Shown here: positions 1 through 8,382 of the stretch, piece by piece | Layout of the letters: each line of letters begins with the position of its first letter | Position numbering within the stretch: position 1 is the stretch's first letter | Assembly: GCA_032718475.1 (NCBI GenBank) | Contig: JAUCBJ010003219.1 | Span: forward strand, 1-20,444 | Length of the DNA: 20,444 nt | Reading direction: 5' to 3' | From: Nemertoderma westbladi | Taxonomy: Eukaryota; Xenacoelomorpha; Nemertodermatida; Nemertodermatidae | Position numbers and translations under genes: made by a program | The notes under the pieces: generated by a model | What the model was told of the DNA's origin: nothing | The model's database searches: none | Seen by the model: only the letters and a program-made list of their open reading frames with translations

Positions 1-305
1 AATTAGAAATACAGAGATATGAAATGGCCCTAAAACCTAAAACAAATATATTAAATGGCCTTCCTAGGAAAATACACCCATGTTAGATTGAGTTCATAAT
101 CTACAGTTAATTATATTAAATTTATTAACAGTGGCCCCTTTATAATATCAAAATATAAAATATGGCCCTAAATTCATAAATTAATTTTATTGATGTCTAT
201 TGGCAGAAATAGACTGGCAGACAGACATGTGTCAAACGGAAAAGGCAGGGGGAAGATAATTGGGATTACAATCAGAGATGTGAGGCAAAGGTGGCTTCTA
301 CTGCT
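1..305. repeat. Foldback arm copy A (cut by window edge)
   Basis: The stretch begins inside a repeat that recurs in direct orientation at 818 and in inverted orientation ending near 1725. Shared landmarks in order are an AATACAGAGAT word, ATGGCCCTAAAAC, a TTAAATGGCCTTCC block, GTTAGATTGAG, AAATTTATTAACAGTGGCCC and, more weakly, TACAATCAGAG and GTGGCTTCTACT. The last two are shared only with the right arm at 1475-1510, so this copy is longer than copy B. The repeat starts at base 1 and probably continues outside the window. Confidence 0.8.
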
Positions 306-817
306 TGCCTTGCCATTTGCCCATCGCCTTATAAGTTAATAATAAAAGTAAGTAATAATAGTAAAGTGAAATTCTCCTCCAGTTTCGTTATTTATGATAC
401 GTTAAGCTGAAACTTGTGAAATCAATACTATAATACAACCTGCGCTGCATCATTGGGGAGAAAATGATCCATATGCAGATTTTTAAGTTTTTTATATGCA
501 GTTTTAAATTTCACAAAATTTAAAACCTTCGATATTTCATATTTTATAATCATTTTGACGTGATACCTGGCAATCATTATAGTAATAATTAAGGTGCATA
601 ATACTAGCTCAGGCACATTTTCCATACAAAAACGTGCATTTATAATCTCTGTACCTGTAAATTTCAGATTATATCAGGCTCAGCATATTATAGTTAACCC
701 CCTCCCCTCATACCTCCCATACCGTTGTTTACAGCAGTTATTGTATTATATAATAAATAATATCCACCAAAATCCCAATTGAAGTGCGATATCAAGATTT
801 CCTTAGAATATTCCCTG
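306..817. other. AT-rich spacer between two arm copies
   Basis: AT-rich DNA with no ORF that looks coding; the short frames at 428-625 and 594-782 have low-complexity translations with no recognisable motif. No RNA gene or clear repeat was seen. It is the interval between direct copies A and B of the foldback arm. Confidence 0.5.
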
Positions 818-1725
818 AATTAGAAATACAGAGATATGAAATGGCCCTAAAACCCAAAACAAACATATTAAATGGCCTTCCTAGGAAAATACACTCATGT
901 TAGATTGAGTTCATATTGTACAGTTAAATTACATTAAATTTATTAACAGTGGCCCTATCAAAATATATAAAATGACCTTTTAGATTTACAGTAAATATAT
1001 TGCAGCCAATTGGAAAATATAATTTGGCAATTGGCAATTACGATTCCCCGTACTTAGTTCCAATTTAAGCCTCATGCGAATTTAGTTCCAATGGAAAAGA
1101 ATTTAGTTCCAATGGAAACGAATTTAGTTCCAATTTTGGCGAATTTATTTCCAATTTAGGCGAACTTAGTTCCAATAACTAGAGAAAAAAGTTCGTACCC
1201 ATTGGAACTAAATTCGCTTCCATTGGAACTAAATTCGCATCCATTGGAACTAAATTCGCATGCATTGGAACTAAATTCGCTTCCATTGGAACTAAGTTCG
1301 TTTTGATATTCTGGGATTGGAACTAAGTTCGCCTCGATTGGAACTAAGTTCGCTTTGTAAAATTTATTTTGGAACTAAATGCGTTTCAATTGGAACTACA
1401 TAAGTTCGCCTTTGAAAATGTGCGATTGGAACTAAGTTCGTGCTAACCTTATGAGTTACCAGTGGAGCACGGGCCTTTTAGTAGAAGCCACATTCAGCGT
1501 CACACCTCTGATTGTAGTTTAGGAATGTAATTTTGTAAATTTAGGGCCATTTTTTATATTTTTATATTTTGTTAGGGCCACTATTAATAAATTTAATGTA
1601 ATTTAACTGTACAATATGAACACAATCTAACACGGATGTGTTTTCCTTGGAAGGCCATTTAATATATTTGTTTTAGGTTTAAGGGCCATTTCATATTTTC
1701 AAATCTCTGTATCTTCAAAATCAAG
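818..1725. mobile_element. Foldback-type inverted-repeat element
   Basis: Bases 818 to about 990 and the reverse complement of about 1540-1725 match through the same landmarks: CAGAGAT near the end, ATGGCCCT, TTAAATGGCCTTCC, GTTAGATTG, TTCATATTGTACAGTTAAAT and TTTATTAA-AGTGGCCCT. The arms are imperfect and roughly 170-185 bp long. Between them lie two arrays of a short palindromic unit in opposite orientations. Long terminal inverted repeats around internal subrepeats and no ORF is the organisation of foldback-type DNA elements. There is no transposase, so it would be non-autonomous. A target-site duplication was not identified, so the exact ends are uncertain; copy A at 1-305 may belong to a larger nested structure. 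Confidence 0.7.
1050..1440. repeat. Mirror arrays of a 17-bp palindromic unit
   Basis: About six copies of a unit close to GCGAACTTAGTTCCAAT run on the plus strand from 1050 to 1176, spaced about 20-22 bp. After a short centre near 1180-1196, about ten copies of its reverse complement, ATTGGAACTAAGTTCGC, run from 1201 to 1440, first at a strict 21-bp spacing (1201, 1222, 1243, 1264, 1285) and then less regularly. Each unit carries the short palindrome GAACT-W-AGTTC. The whole block could fold into one long hairpin. Regular binding sites for a dimeric protein such as a transposase are one possible reading. Confidence 0.85.
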
Positions 1726-1822
1726 GAATGTTTTGTATTAGAAACTAGGGGATTCGCAAAGGGGTGAAAATGTTGTCTTTGTCAGGTTCCACCTCAGTCA
1801 AATTGGTTGCGCTCACGCTTAT

Positions 1823-1850
1823 GGGGGGGGGGGGGGGGGGGGGGGGGGGG
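1823..1850 (+). repeat. Poly-G run, 28 nt
   Basis: A single uninterrupted run of 28 G residues. Such runs can form G-quadruplexes and are also common sites of length error in assemblies, so the exact length should not be trusted. Confidence 0.95.
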
Positions 1851-1912
1851 TGTGTTGTTACTACCTAAAGTAACCTATTGTATTACGGCAATTCAATTCC
1901 TATATTAATGAT

Positions 1913-2290
1913 TGTGGCCCTCATTAGACAATGTTCCTAAGGGCCATTTAAAAGGAAGTGGCCCATTCATGACAATGTCCAATTTGAGCCACTTAAATAT
2001 AAAATAGCCCTCAGTAGTGAGTAGACAATGTTCGTAAGGGCCATTTAAAAGGAAGTGGCCCATTTAAGACAATGTCTCATTTGAGCCACTTAAATGTAAA
2101 ATGGCCCTCAGTAAACAATGTTTGTAAGGGCCATTTAAAAGGAAGTGGCCCATTCAAGACAATGTCTCATTTGAGCCACTTAAATGTAAAATGGCCCTCA
2201 GTAAACAATGTTTGTAAGGGCCATTTAAAAGGAAGTGGCCCATTTAAGACAATGTCTCATTTGAGCCACTTAAATCTAAAATGGCCCTAG
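1913..2290 (+). repeat. 90-bp tandem satellite, about four units
   Basis: The marker ACAATGTT-GTAAGGGCC occurs at 1928, 2025, 2115 and 2205, so the last two periods are exactly 90 bp and the first is 97 bp. Each unit holds AAGGGCCATTTAAAAGGAAG, then GTGGCCCATT, GACAATGTCTCATTTGAGCC and ACTTAAATGTAAAATGGCCC. GGGCCATTT and AAGTGGCCC form a short imperfect inverted repeat in each unit. Because 90 is a multiple of three, one frame stays open from 2072 to 2290 and gives a repetitive peptide; I regard that as an artefact of the period. Confidence 0.9.
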
Positions 2291-2608
2291 ATGGCAATAG
2301 ATACGAATTGATTTCTACATCTTGTTTCTCGCATTACATGTGTTTTACGTTGGTTCTGAATTCATTGGAATAAATAAAAACGGCTTTAGACATTTCAAAT
2401 TGTATTTTTCGGAGGTGTGTGCCAAATTAATAATAAACAAAACTAATAACAAAATTTTAATAAAAAAAACTTCCCAAGAAATTGGAATATTTATAATCAG
2501 CGCCCCAGAAAACCTAAAAATGTGATTTTAAGCACGCTAATAAGAGTAAATTTTTTATTATTATTTCCGGTATGAATAGGGTTAAAGGTGTAAAAAGGGT
2601 AAAAAGTT
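2291..2608. other. AT-rich spacer inside the satellite field
   Basis: AT-rich DNA with A runs near 2460 and no supported gene. The open frame 2322-2525 has a composition typical of AT-rich noncoding DNA and no motif. Confidence 0.5.
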
Positions 2609-2720
2609 AAAGTGGCCCATTCAAGACAATGTCTCATTGGAGCCACTTAAATGGCCCTCAGTAGACACTGTTCCTAAGGGCCATTTAAATTGGTCTGGGT
2701 CCTTCAAGACAAATCTCCCA
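2609..2720 (+). repeat. Detached, diverged unit of the 90-bp satellite
   Basis: Contains AGTGGCCCATTCAAGACAAT, GTCTCATTGGAGCCACTTAA, ATGGCCCTCAGTAGACA and CCTAAGGGCCATTTAAA in the same order as the array at 1913-2290, with a deletion of the AAATGTAA segment. About 320 bp of unrelated DNA separates it from the main array. Confidence 0.85.
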
Positions 2721-2745
2721 TTGGATACACGCAATGAAGGAAATG

Positions 2746-2822
2746 TCATATCATAGCATAGCATAGCATAGCATAGTATAATACCATAGCATACATACAT
2801 AACATAACATAATGCATAACTA
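2746..2822. repeat. CATAG/CATAA microsatellite
   Basis: Perfect pentanucleotide CATAG copies at 2752-2776 grade into interrupted CATAC, CATAA and ACATA words to about 2822. Similar words recur loosely at 3040-3095 and 3160-3215, so a wider CATA-rich low-complexity zone surrounds it. The apparent minus-strand ORF 2621-2854 runs through this repeat and is not a gene. Confidence 0.9.
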
Positions 2823-3354
2823 TATAATAATTCAGCTGGTCGAGACAATGACAAATATAGAATAGGCCCTATAACAATATTATAGATATAGAATAATAAT
2901 GAAATTTATAGAGGCACATAAATAATGGCTATAATAATGTAGCACATACTGAATTTGTAAGGCTGAAGTGTTTTCAATACTAACTGCTAATGGATTATAT
3001 TCCTGTCGCTAGAATATCGTTTCTAGTAGTCGTGAAATGTTAGGATACATACCTAACATAACATCTACAGTTAGTTATCATAGCATGCATAGCATACATC
3101 TTATATCAGCAAACCAAACATAAACTGTAGCATGCCCTAAGACTAAGGGTCGGACGATACCATGCCAAGCATAGTTATATACCATACCATACATACCTTA
3201 AATAGCATGCAACATTGTAATCCTAAAGTATATTTCCTTGTTTTTTAGGTTTCAAACTATGTTTTGTTAAACTGTAGTGGCCGCTAAATGAATCAAGTTT
3301 CCATAATTATTCATGTGTATTCATGTTGTATTTGTGCAAATTATCAAACCTTCC
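2823..3354. other. CATA-rich spacer, no gene seen
   Basis: AT-rich DNA with scattered CATA-type words and no frame of convincing coding quality. No RNA gene was recognised. Confidence 0.5.
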
Positions 3355-3590
3355 GTTTGGCACAGCTTAGTGAAGTACAAGAGACGGCGAAGCACATAAT
3401 AACAAAGAATCGAATATAGTGGCTGCAGATATGGTTTGACAGATGGGAGCTAGGTATATTAGGTAGTATTTCAAGGTCTACCTTTTTTTTTTGCCTGAGC
3501 CGCTAGCGGAATGGTAAGAGCGCCAAACTGGCGGTCACCACTTCGATCCCATCTGGACGTCATTCTCGACTTTGCTAAGCTGTGCCCAAC
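3355..3590 (+). mobile_element. Inverted-repeat element containing a tRNA-like promoter
   Basis: The left end at 3355-3386 (GTTTGGCACAGCTTAG then a weaker match) and the reverse complement of 3557-3590 (GTTGGGCACAGCTTAG) pair over about 32 bp. Inside, 3496-3553 resembles a tRNA head: TAGCGGAATGG fits a box A and TTCGATCCC fits a box B about 40 bp later, both on the plus strand. A T run sits just before it. This could be a SINE whose body happens to pair with upstream DNA, or a MITE-like element with an internal pol III promoter. No target-site duplication was found. It is not a functional tRNA, since the cloverleaf is not convincing. Confidence 0.5.
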
Positions 3591-4007
3591 AAAAGTTATA
3601 ATAATTATTCATGAATCAATAATTATTGCTGTTCAATTTATTTCAGGGAAATTCGTTGAGTAGAAACATATGTAATTATCAGATTCTGCATTTTTGCACT
3701 TCTGTTTCTCGCTACTTTTCCTTGTTTCGGCGTCTATATTCTACCTATATTATTTTTTTTTAAAGAAAACTCTATAATTAGAGCCATTGTGTCAATTATT
3801 TTCTTCCACCACTGCGTGGAACATCGTGGTATTTATTGCTATTTCAAAATATATTTTAGAAGGAAAAAAGTTCTGGAAGGGCCATACCTCACTACTTGTT
3901 AATTAGAGCCCCCTAGTGGATCATATTAGTATTTCATTTACATCTAAGCAAGTTTGTTGGGTATGCTCAAAAGTTATATATTCGCACTGGCCCTTATCGG
4001 CCAATGC
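3591..4007. other. AT-rich spacer before BEL/Pao copy 1
   Basis: No gene supported. It holds the near-palindrome AATAATTATT repeated on both sides of CATGAATC near 3600-3630, and a GGAAGGGCCATAC word near 3875-3890 that echoes the satellite vocabulary. An open frame from 3916 runs into the retrotransposon, but its first 40 or so codons match nothing. Confidence 0.5.
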
Positions 4008-4029
4008 ATATATATATATATATATATAT
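4008..4029. repeat. (AT)n microsatellite at retroelement junction
   Basis: A clean AT dinucleotide run that directly abuts the first recognisable BEL/Pao codons. It marks the point where the retroelement has lost its 5' part. Confidence 0.9.
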
Positions 4030-5595
4030 TCAGGAGATCAACTTCCTATGCTCAGCGAACTGGAAATCCCTAGGATGTACATCCCCGTCCATTCGGGTCC
4101 AATCAACTACCAGCTACATATTTTCTCAGACGCTTCTAAAGTGGCCTACGGTACAGTATTGTACATCCGATCTGTAAGTGAAAATGAAATAAATTCATCT
4201 TTCGTTTTCAGCAAAGGTAAGTTAGTTCGTACAGCCTCTGGACATTCAGTTCCTCGATTAGAGCTCCAAGCTGCAGTTTTAGCAGCACAGGTAAGTGAAA
4301 CTGTGTTAGAATCCCTAGACTTACCAATCGCTAAATGTTATTTTTGGACAGACTCTACTGTCGTACTTGGGTACATAAACAACACCGTCAAGCAATTTCG
4401 ATGTTTTGTTCACAACCGCGCTAAGTATATCCTTGATCGTACAACCAGTTCACAATGGCAACATGTACCTGGTCATTTAAACCCTGCAGATGACATTACT
4501 CGTGGGCTTACAGCAGTCAAGCTCATTAATTCACAGAAGTGGTGGCATGGGCCTCCTTTTCTCGTTCAGCCTGAGGAAACATGGACGACAGTATCAACCA
4601 TATGCCCAGAAACTATCACTAATACACTAATCAATAACCCAGATGTGCTAACTTCTCATATATTGGTATCATCTGATATTGATTATAACGATGACATCAC
4701 CATGACAGACTTCTGGTTTGACATAGTTGTCGAAGAACAGACACCATACCACAATCCTGACACTGAAATAATTCTTAATGTCCACATTGATTCTAACACA
4801 GCATTTAATGCTATAGGTTCGCTTATAGCTAAACATTCGTCATGGAATAAATTACAGACTCTGTTCGCATGGATCTTACGTCTTTGCAAGTATTCTTTAA
4901 ATCCAAATTCGGTCTTAAATCTTAAAGGGAAATTTGTCTCGGTAAGTGAACGTCACCATGCTGGACGATGTCTAATTTATTTCTCACAGAGGCAATCCTA
5001 TCCCAACGAAATTCAAATGTTACTGCAATCATCCCCAGTAGCTTGCTCAAGCCCACTAGCTAATCTAGCCCCAATCCTAACTCAGGATGGTTTATTGCGG
5101 GTAGGTGGCCGCATTACCTCCGCCCCAGTATCCTACGATACAAAACTCCCTATAATTTTGAGTAAGTTACACCCACTTACAAATGTCATAGTATGGCACT
5201 GGCACATCTATTTATTACATGCCGGTCCCAACCAAGTAGTTGCCAAGGTAAGGGAATCCTATTGGATCCCTGGCCTTATCACTTTCTGCAAGTCTTTAAT
5301 ACGTAAGTGCTTTAAATGTCGGCAATGTAAGGCTCCACGTGTGAATCAGCTTATGGCGCCATTGCCGTCCTCTAGACTGACCCCATATGAGCCGCCATTT
5401 ACGTTTTCAGCCGTTGATATGTTTGGTCCACTAAAGGTCAAATACGGGAGAGGTTCTATAAAGCGTTATGCCTTTATCTTTACGTGCCTTAACTGTAGAG
5501 CAGTACACCTCGATGTAGCTGCTGATGCATCAGCTGATGCCTTTATCAATGTGTTCTCCCGTTTTAAAGCACAGAGAGGTTCGCCAAAGGAATAG
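4030..5595 (+). pseudogene. pol: BEL/Pao RNase H and integrase N-terminal part
   Basis: RNase H removes the RNA strand of the RNA-DNA hybrid during reverse transcription, and integrase inserts the cDNA. Numbering from the open frame at 3916, RNase H acidic residues are D72 (FSDASK), E116 (RLELQA), D146 (WTDSTV) and D192 (PADDITRG). The integrase zinc finger follows with H430-X4-H435 and C465-X2-C468, and the first catalytic Asp is D501 in AVDMFGPL. Homology starts only around residue 40 (LPMLSELEIPR); the AT-repeat translation before it is not part of the protein. The frame ends at a TAG at 5593-5595 just after the RGSPKE motif, where the sense continues one base back in another frame. This is a one-base loss rather than a genuine end. 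Confidence 0.92.
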
Positions 5596-6290
5596 TTTCA
5601 GACAATGGGGGAAACTTCGTAGGTGCCGATTCAGAATTACGGCAAAACCTGGAACTATGGGAACATCAGATCGATATTGCCCTGCGCCCAAAGGGCATTA
5701 CATGGAAATTTATAACACCGTACGCCCCCCATATGGGTGGTGTATATGAACGGCTGATCCGTTCAATCAAACAAGTTCTGTTTCAGGTCCTTGGAAATTC
5801 TCTTGTCACAGATGACGTGTTAGTGACATCATTAGCAGAAGTAGAGTGCATTCTAAACAGCCGCCCCTTGTGCCTTAGTACCGATGACCCTAAAGCTGAT
5901 GAAATATTAACTCCGAACCACCTTCTATTACAGCGCCCTGCTTACAATTTACCACCAGGTCCCATCTACGACAGTGATACATACTCAACTCGTAAATGGC
6001 GCCAGGCTCAGTTACTAGCCAATCATTTTTGGACCCGCTGGGTACGCGAATACTTAGTGACACTTCAATCAAGACAGAAGTGGACACGTGTTCGCAACAA
6101 CCTTGCAGTAGGCGATGTCGTATTGCTTGTAGATGAAGGTCAAACACGCAGTAGTTGGAGTGTGGGTCGTATAACGCAAGTATACCCTGATGATGTGGGG
6201 TTAATTAGATCAGTTGAAGTAAAAACCTCCTTGGGAGTTTACAAAAGACCACTTGATAAACTATGCCTCTTAGAGGAAATAAATAAGTGA
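5592..6290 (+). pseudogene. pol: BEL/Pao integrase C-terminal part and DUF5641-type domain
   Basis: This continues the integrase in a different frame. It carries the second catalytic Asp in VSDNGGNF (codon at 5601) and the catalytic Glu in VYERLIRSIKQ (codon at 5748), 48 residues apart. ECILNSRPL and EILTPNHLLL are typical of the end of BEL/Pao integrases. From about 5985 the QAQLLANHFWTRW, LQSRQKWT, VGDVVLLVDE and RSVEVKT motifs are those of the DUF5641-type C-terminal domain found in these elements, which is thought to bind nucleic acid or chromatin. The TGA at 6288-6290 looks like the natural end. A later open frame beginning at 5733 covers most of it, but the sense starts at the shift. 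Confidence 0.9.
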
Positions 6291-6708
6291 CAATAAACTA
6301 CTACTAAAATTAATTAACTAATAAACCAGCATACTTTGTATACTTATCAAATATTAAATAATTTCCCTAAATTTCCTTTTAGGTTTTGGCTACCAAAATT
6401 CCTGGGTATGATGTGATGGTCGTCCACATCTTTGTTGACTACCACTGAAGGATGCATATTGAACTCGGTTAAATGGAACTATAAGCAACGAACTATAAAA
6501 TTATAACTAGAGATCCATTGTTAAAGAGATTATTAAGTATTAACCGTTGGTGATGGTCGAGCTTACATGGTACATTGTAAACTATGTAATGTAGTGGTGT
6601 AATTCATAAGTATTTTGAAATTACTCACCCTATAGTATTTATTCGCTCTAACTAATCTATCACCACACTCCTAACAACCTAATCTATAATCCTAAATCAT
6701 TGTGTCAT
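6291..6708. other. AT-rich spacer after BEL/Pao copy 1
   Basis: Expected site of the 3' LTR of copy 1, but I found no matching 5' copy, no clear polypurine tract and no defined TG/CA ends. No gene or repeat is supported here. Confidence 0.4.
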
Positions 6709-7560
6709 AATTGTGGCTGGCCACGAGAAAAGGGACCTTATGTCGCAAAACCTGATTCTGAGATAATCGCGTTTAAAGTTTCCCTCTATTTTTGAACAAA
6801 TTTAATTGGATTATCAATTTAGAAATGTATAAAACGATGAGGGAAATTCAAATTGGTTCTGATATTCAATATACCTAGGAAATTACTAATTACGGGAAGC
6901 AATATAAGATGTAGCAGTATTCTATATCCCACTGTTTTAGGGTTTTCATGTCTGAATTTAGGACTGAAATAAATTCTACTACTGTACAGTAATATGTAGG
7001 TACTGTAGGCCTACAGTTATTTATGAAATGCAATATAGCTTTCATTTTCTTAATTTCTCTTCGTTAGTTCTGAAATTTTGTAATCCCAATAAAGAATTCA
7101 AAATACAAATAATTTTAAATTTTGTTAAAAAAATTTATCTTTTTGAAAAAATTTTAAATTAAAAAAAAACTTTTTTTGGTTACATGTTTTTTTGAAAATT
7201 TTTGCAAAAATTTTTTTTTAATAGTTCATGAAGAATATTAATAGTTTCAAAGTGTTAAAAGTTGTATAAAATTCCGAATAACATTGAGCTGCCTAACTAC
7301 AGTATATAGTAAGAATTGCTATGATATTATTAATATTTTCCATTTTTTTAATAATCGCTTATTATAACCGCTATTAATAAAATTTTTTTTGCTACCCGAT
7401 TCAACTTCACATAAATCGCTATAACTTTTTTTTGGAAATAGATGTTGAGACACCGTTATTTTTGTTAAAGTCTCTGGAAAATTCTGCATCTCATAGGCCT
7501 AATAACTCAAAATCGACCTCCGGTGACATAAGGTCCCTTTTCTCGTGGCCAGCCACAATT
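6709..7560. mobile_element. Non-autonomous TIR element with perfect 36-bp ends
   Basis: Bases 6709-6744 and the reverse complement of 7525-7560 are identical over 36 bp; landmarks are TGGCTGGCCACGAG and AAAAGGGACCTTATGTC. The 852-bp body is AT-rich, with many A and T runs between 7120 and 7215, and has no transposase ORF, so it would depend on an enzyme supplied elsewhere. The outermost AATT is present on both sides and could be either part of the TIR or a 4-bp target duplication; I cannot decide. Perfect ends suggest a fairly recent insertion. The superfamily is not assignable from the ends alone. Confidence 0.85.
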
Positions 7561-7681
7561 GTTTATCGTTTCCTATTTACATAGTGTCCTTAATATGAGA
7601 TATATTATAAACAATTTTAACTTAATTTTACAAAATTGACGATGCATTATTTGGATATTACACGTATCTTAACTTCGTCAA

Positions 7682-7946
7682 GCAGCAGCTTGGTCTAGTG
7701 GTGACATTCCTGTGCTTCCGATTAGGGAGCCCGGGTTCGATCCGTAGATGGGGAAGCACTGTTTGGGCACAGTGCTTTAAATGCTGCAGCCTAGCCCAAC
7801 CCCGGCTTTCATCCTTCAGTGGTCGATAAATGGGAACCAAGGCAACTTGGGAAACAGAGTGGAAGGGTTTACTGTGGAAGATCACCCATGGTGGTGAACA
7901 GGCATTCCTTGGCTTAACGAGCCTAAAAGATTCTCCCATTCATTCA
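7682..7946 (+). mobile_element. tRNA-derived SINE with 13-bp target duplication
   Basis: TTAACTTCGTCAA flanks the element exactly at 7669-7681 and 7947-7959. The head has a box A-like TGGTCTAGTGG and a box B GGTTCGATCC about 40 bp later on the plus strand. The middle, at 7805-7852, carries CTTTCATCC, GGTCGATAAATG, GAACCA and CTTGGGA, a core shared with the SINE at 19494. The tail is CATTCATTCATT. SINEs are transcribed by RNA polymerase III and copied by a partner LINE. The minus-strand frame 7658-7939 lies inside it and is not a gene. Confidence 0.92.
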
Positions 7947-8063
7947 TTAACTTCGTCAAATACATTACTGAACAAATTACATTCCTTAAAAGTATTGTAT
8001 TAATAATGTTAATCTTTGACCTTCAATGACCCTTTAGATACCAAGGAGCTTCTTATCTCCTTT

Positions 8064-8232
8064 GTATGGTATATCCATACTTTTAAATGTTTGTCCTCTG
8101 TGTTACATGTGTTGTCTTCTGTGCGTCTGTTTCACTCGTATGGCAACTCCATACTTTTAAACGTACGTCCTATATGTATCCTTTATGTTTATCTATCATT
8201 CGTATGGTTTACCCATACTTTTAAATGTATGT
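8064..8232 (+). repeat. Three repeats with GTATGG-CCATAC hairpins
   Basis: The sequence GTATGG, four variable bases, CCATACTTTTAAA and then a GT-CGTCC-like word occurs at 8064, 8138 and 8202, with spacings of 74 and 64 bp. Each copy can form a 6-bp stem with a 4-base loop. The four loop bases differ (TATA-like, CAAC-like, TTTA-like) while the stems are conserved. The function is unknown. Confidence 0.8.
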
Positions 8233-8382
8233 CCTGTGTGTAATCTTTGTTTTGTATGTCCTGTTCGTCCACCGAGGTAAAATATAAAGGCAAGATGTTC
8301 CTTCGATTGTTTGAAATTTTTAAGATGTTTTGAGGAAGCCCAGATATCGTGTAAAAATTTGAAAATTTTTAAGGGGGACTGT

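Larger units (their letters stand above)
4030..6290 (+). mobile_element. pol: BEL/Pao LTR retrotransposon copy 1, 5'-truncated
   Basis: Only the distal pol region remains: RNase H, integrase and the C-terminal DUF5641-type domain. Gag, protease and the reverse transcriptase palm are absent, since the DNA upstream of 4030 is repeat and spacer. Copying would have needed all of these, so this copy is dead or at best non-autonomous. The order RNase H, HHCC zinc finger, DDE core, C-terminal domain is the known order in BEL/Pao pol. I could not identify a 3' LTR downstream of 6290. Only one frameshift and no other stop interrupts about 750 codons, so it decayed less than copy 2 at 9110-10773. Confidence 0.9.

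Noticed and set aside
1050-1440. Regularly spaced repeats resembling a CRISPR array
   Set aside because: The spacers are only 3-6 bp, orientation flips at the centre, no cas genes are present and the context is animal DNA.
2072-2290. 72-aa open frame with repeated MSHLSHLN-type peptide
   Set aside because: It is produced by the exact 90-bp satellite period; the repeat is noncoding in appearance and continues outside the frame.
3916-4029. Start of a host or viral protein fused to RNase H
   Set aside because: The first 38 or so codons come from spacer DNA and an AT microsatellite and have no protein character.
5575-5610. Programmed -1 frameshift in BEL/Pao copy 1
   Set aside because: It falls inside the integrase catalytic core, where a translational shift would split one domain, and no clear slippery heptamer or stimulatory structure is visible.
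7658-7939. 93-aa minus-strand open frame
   Set aside because: It lies almost entirely inside the SINE bounded by 13-bp target duplications.
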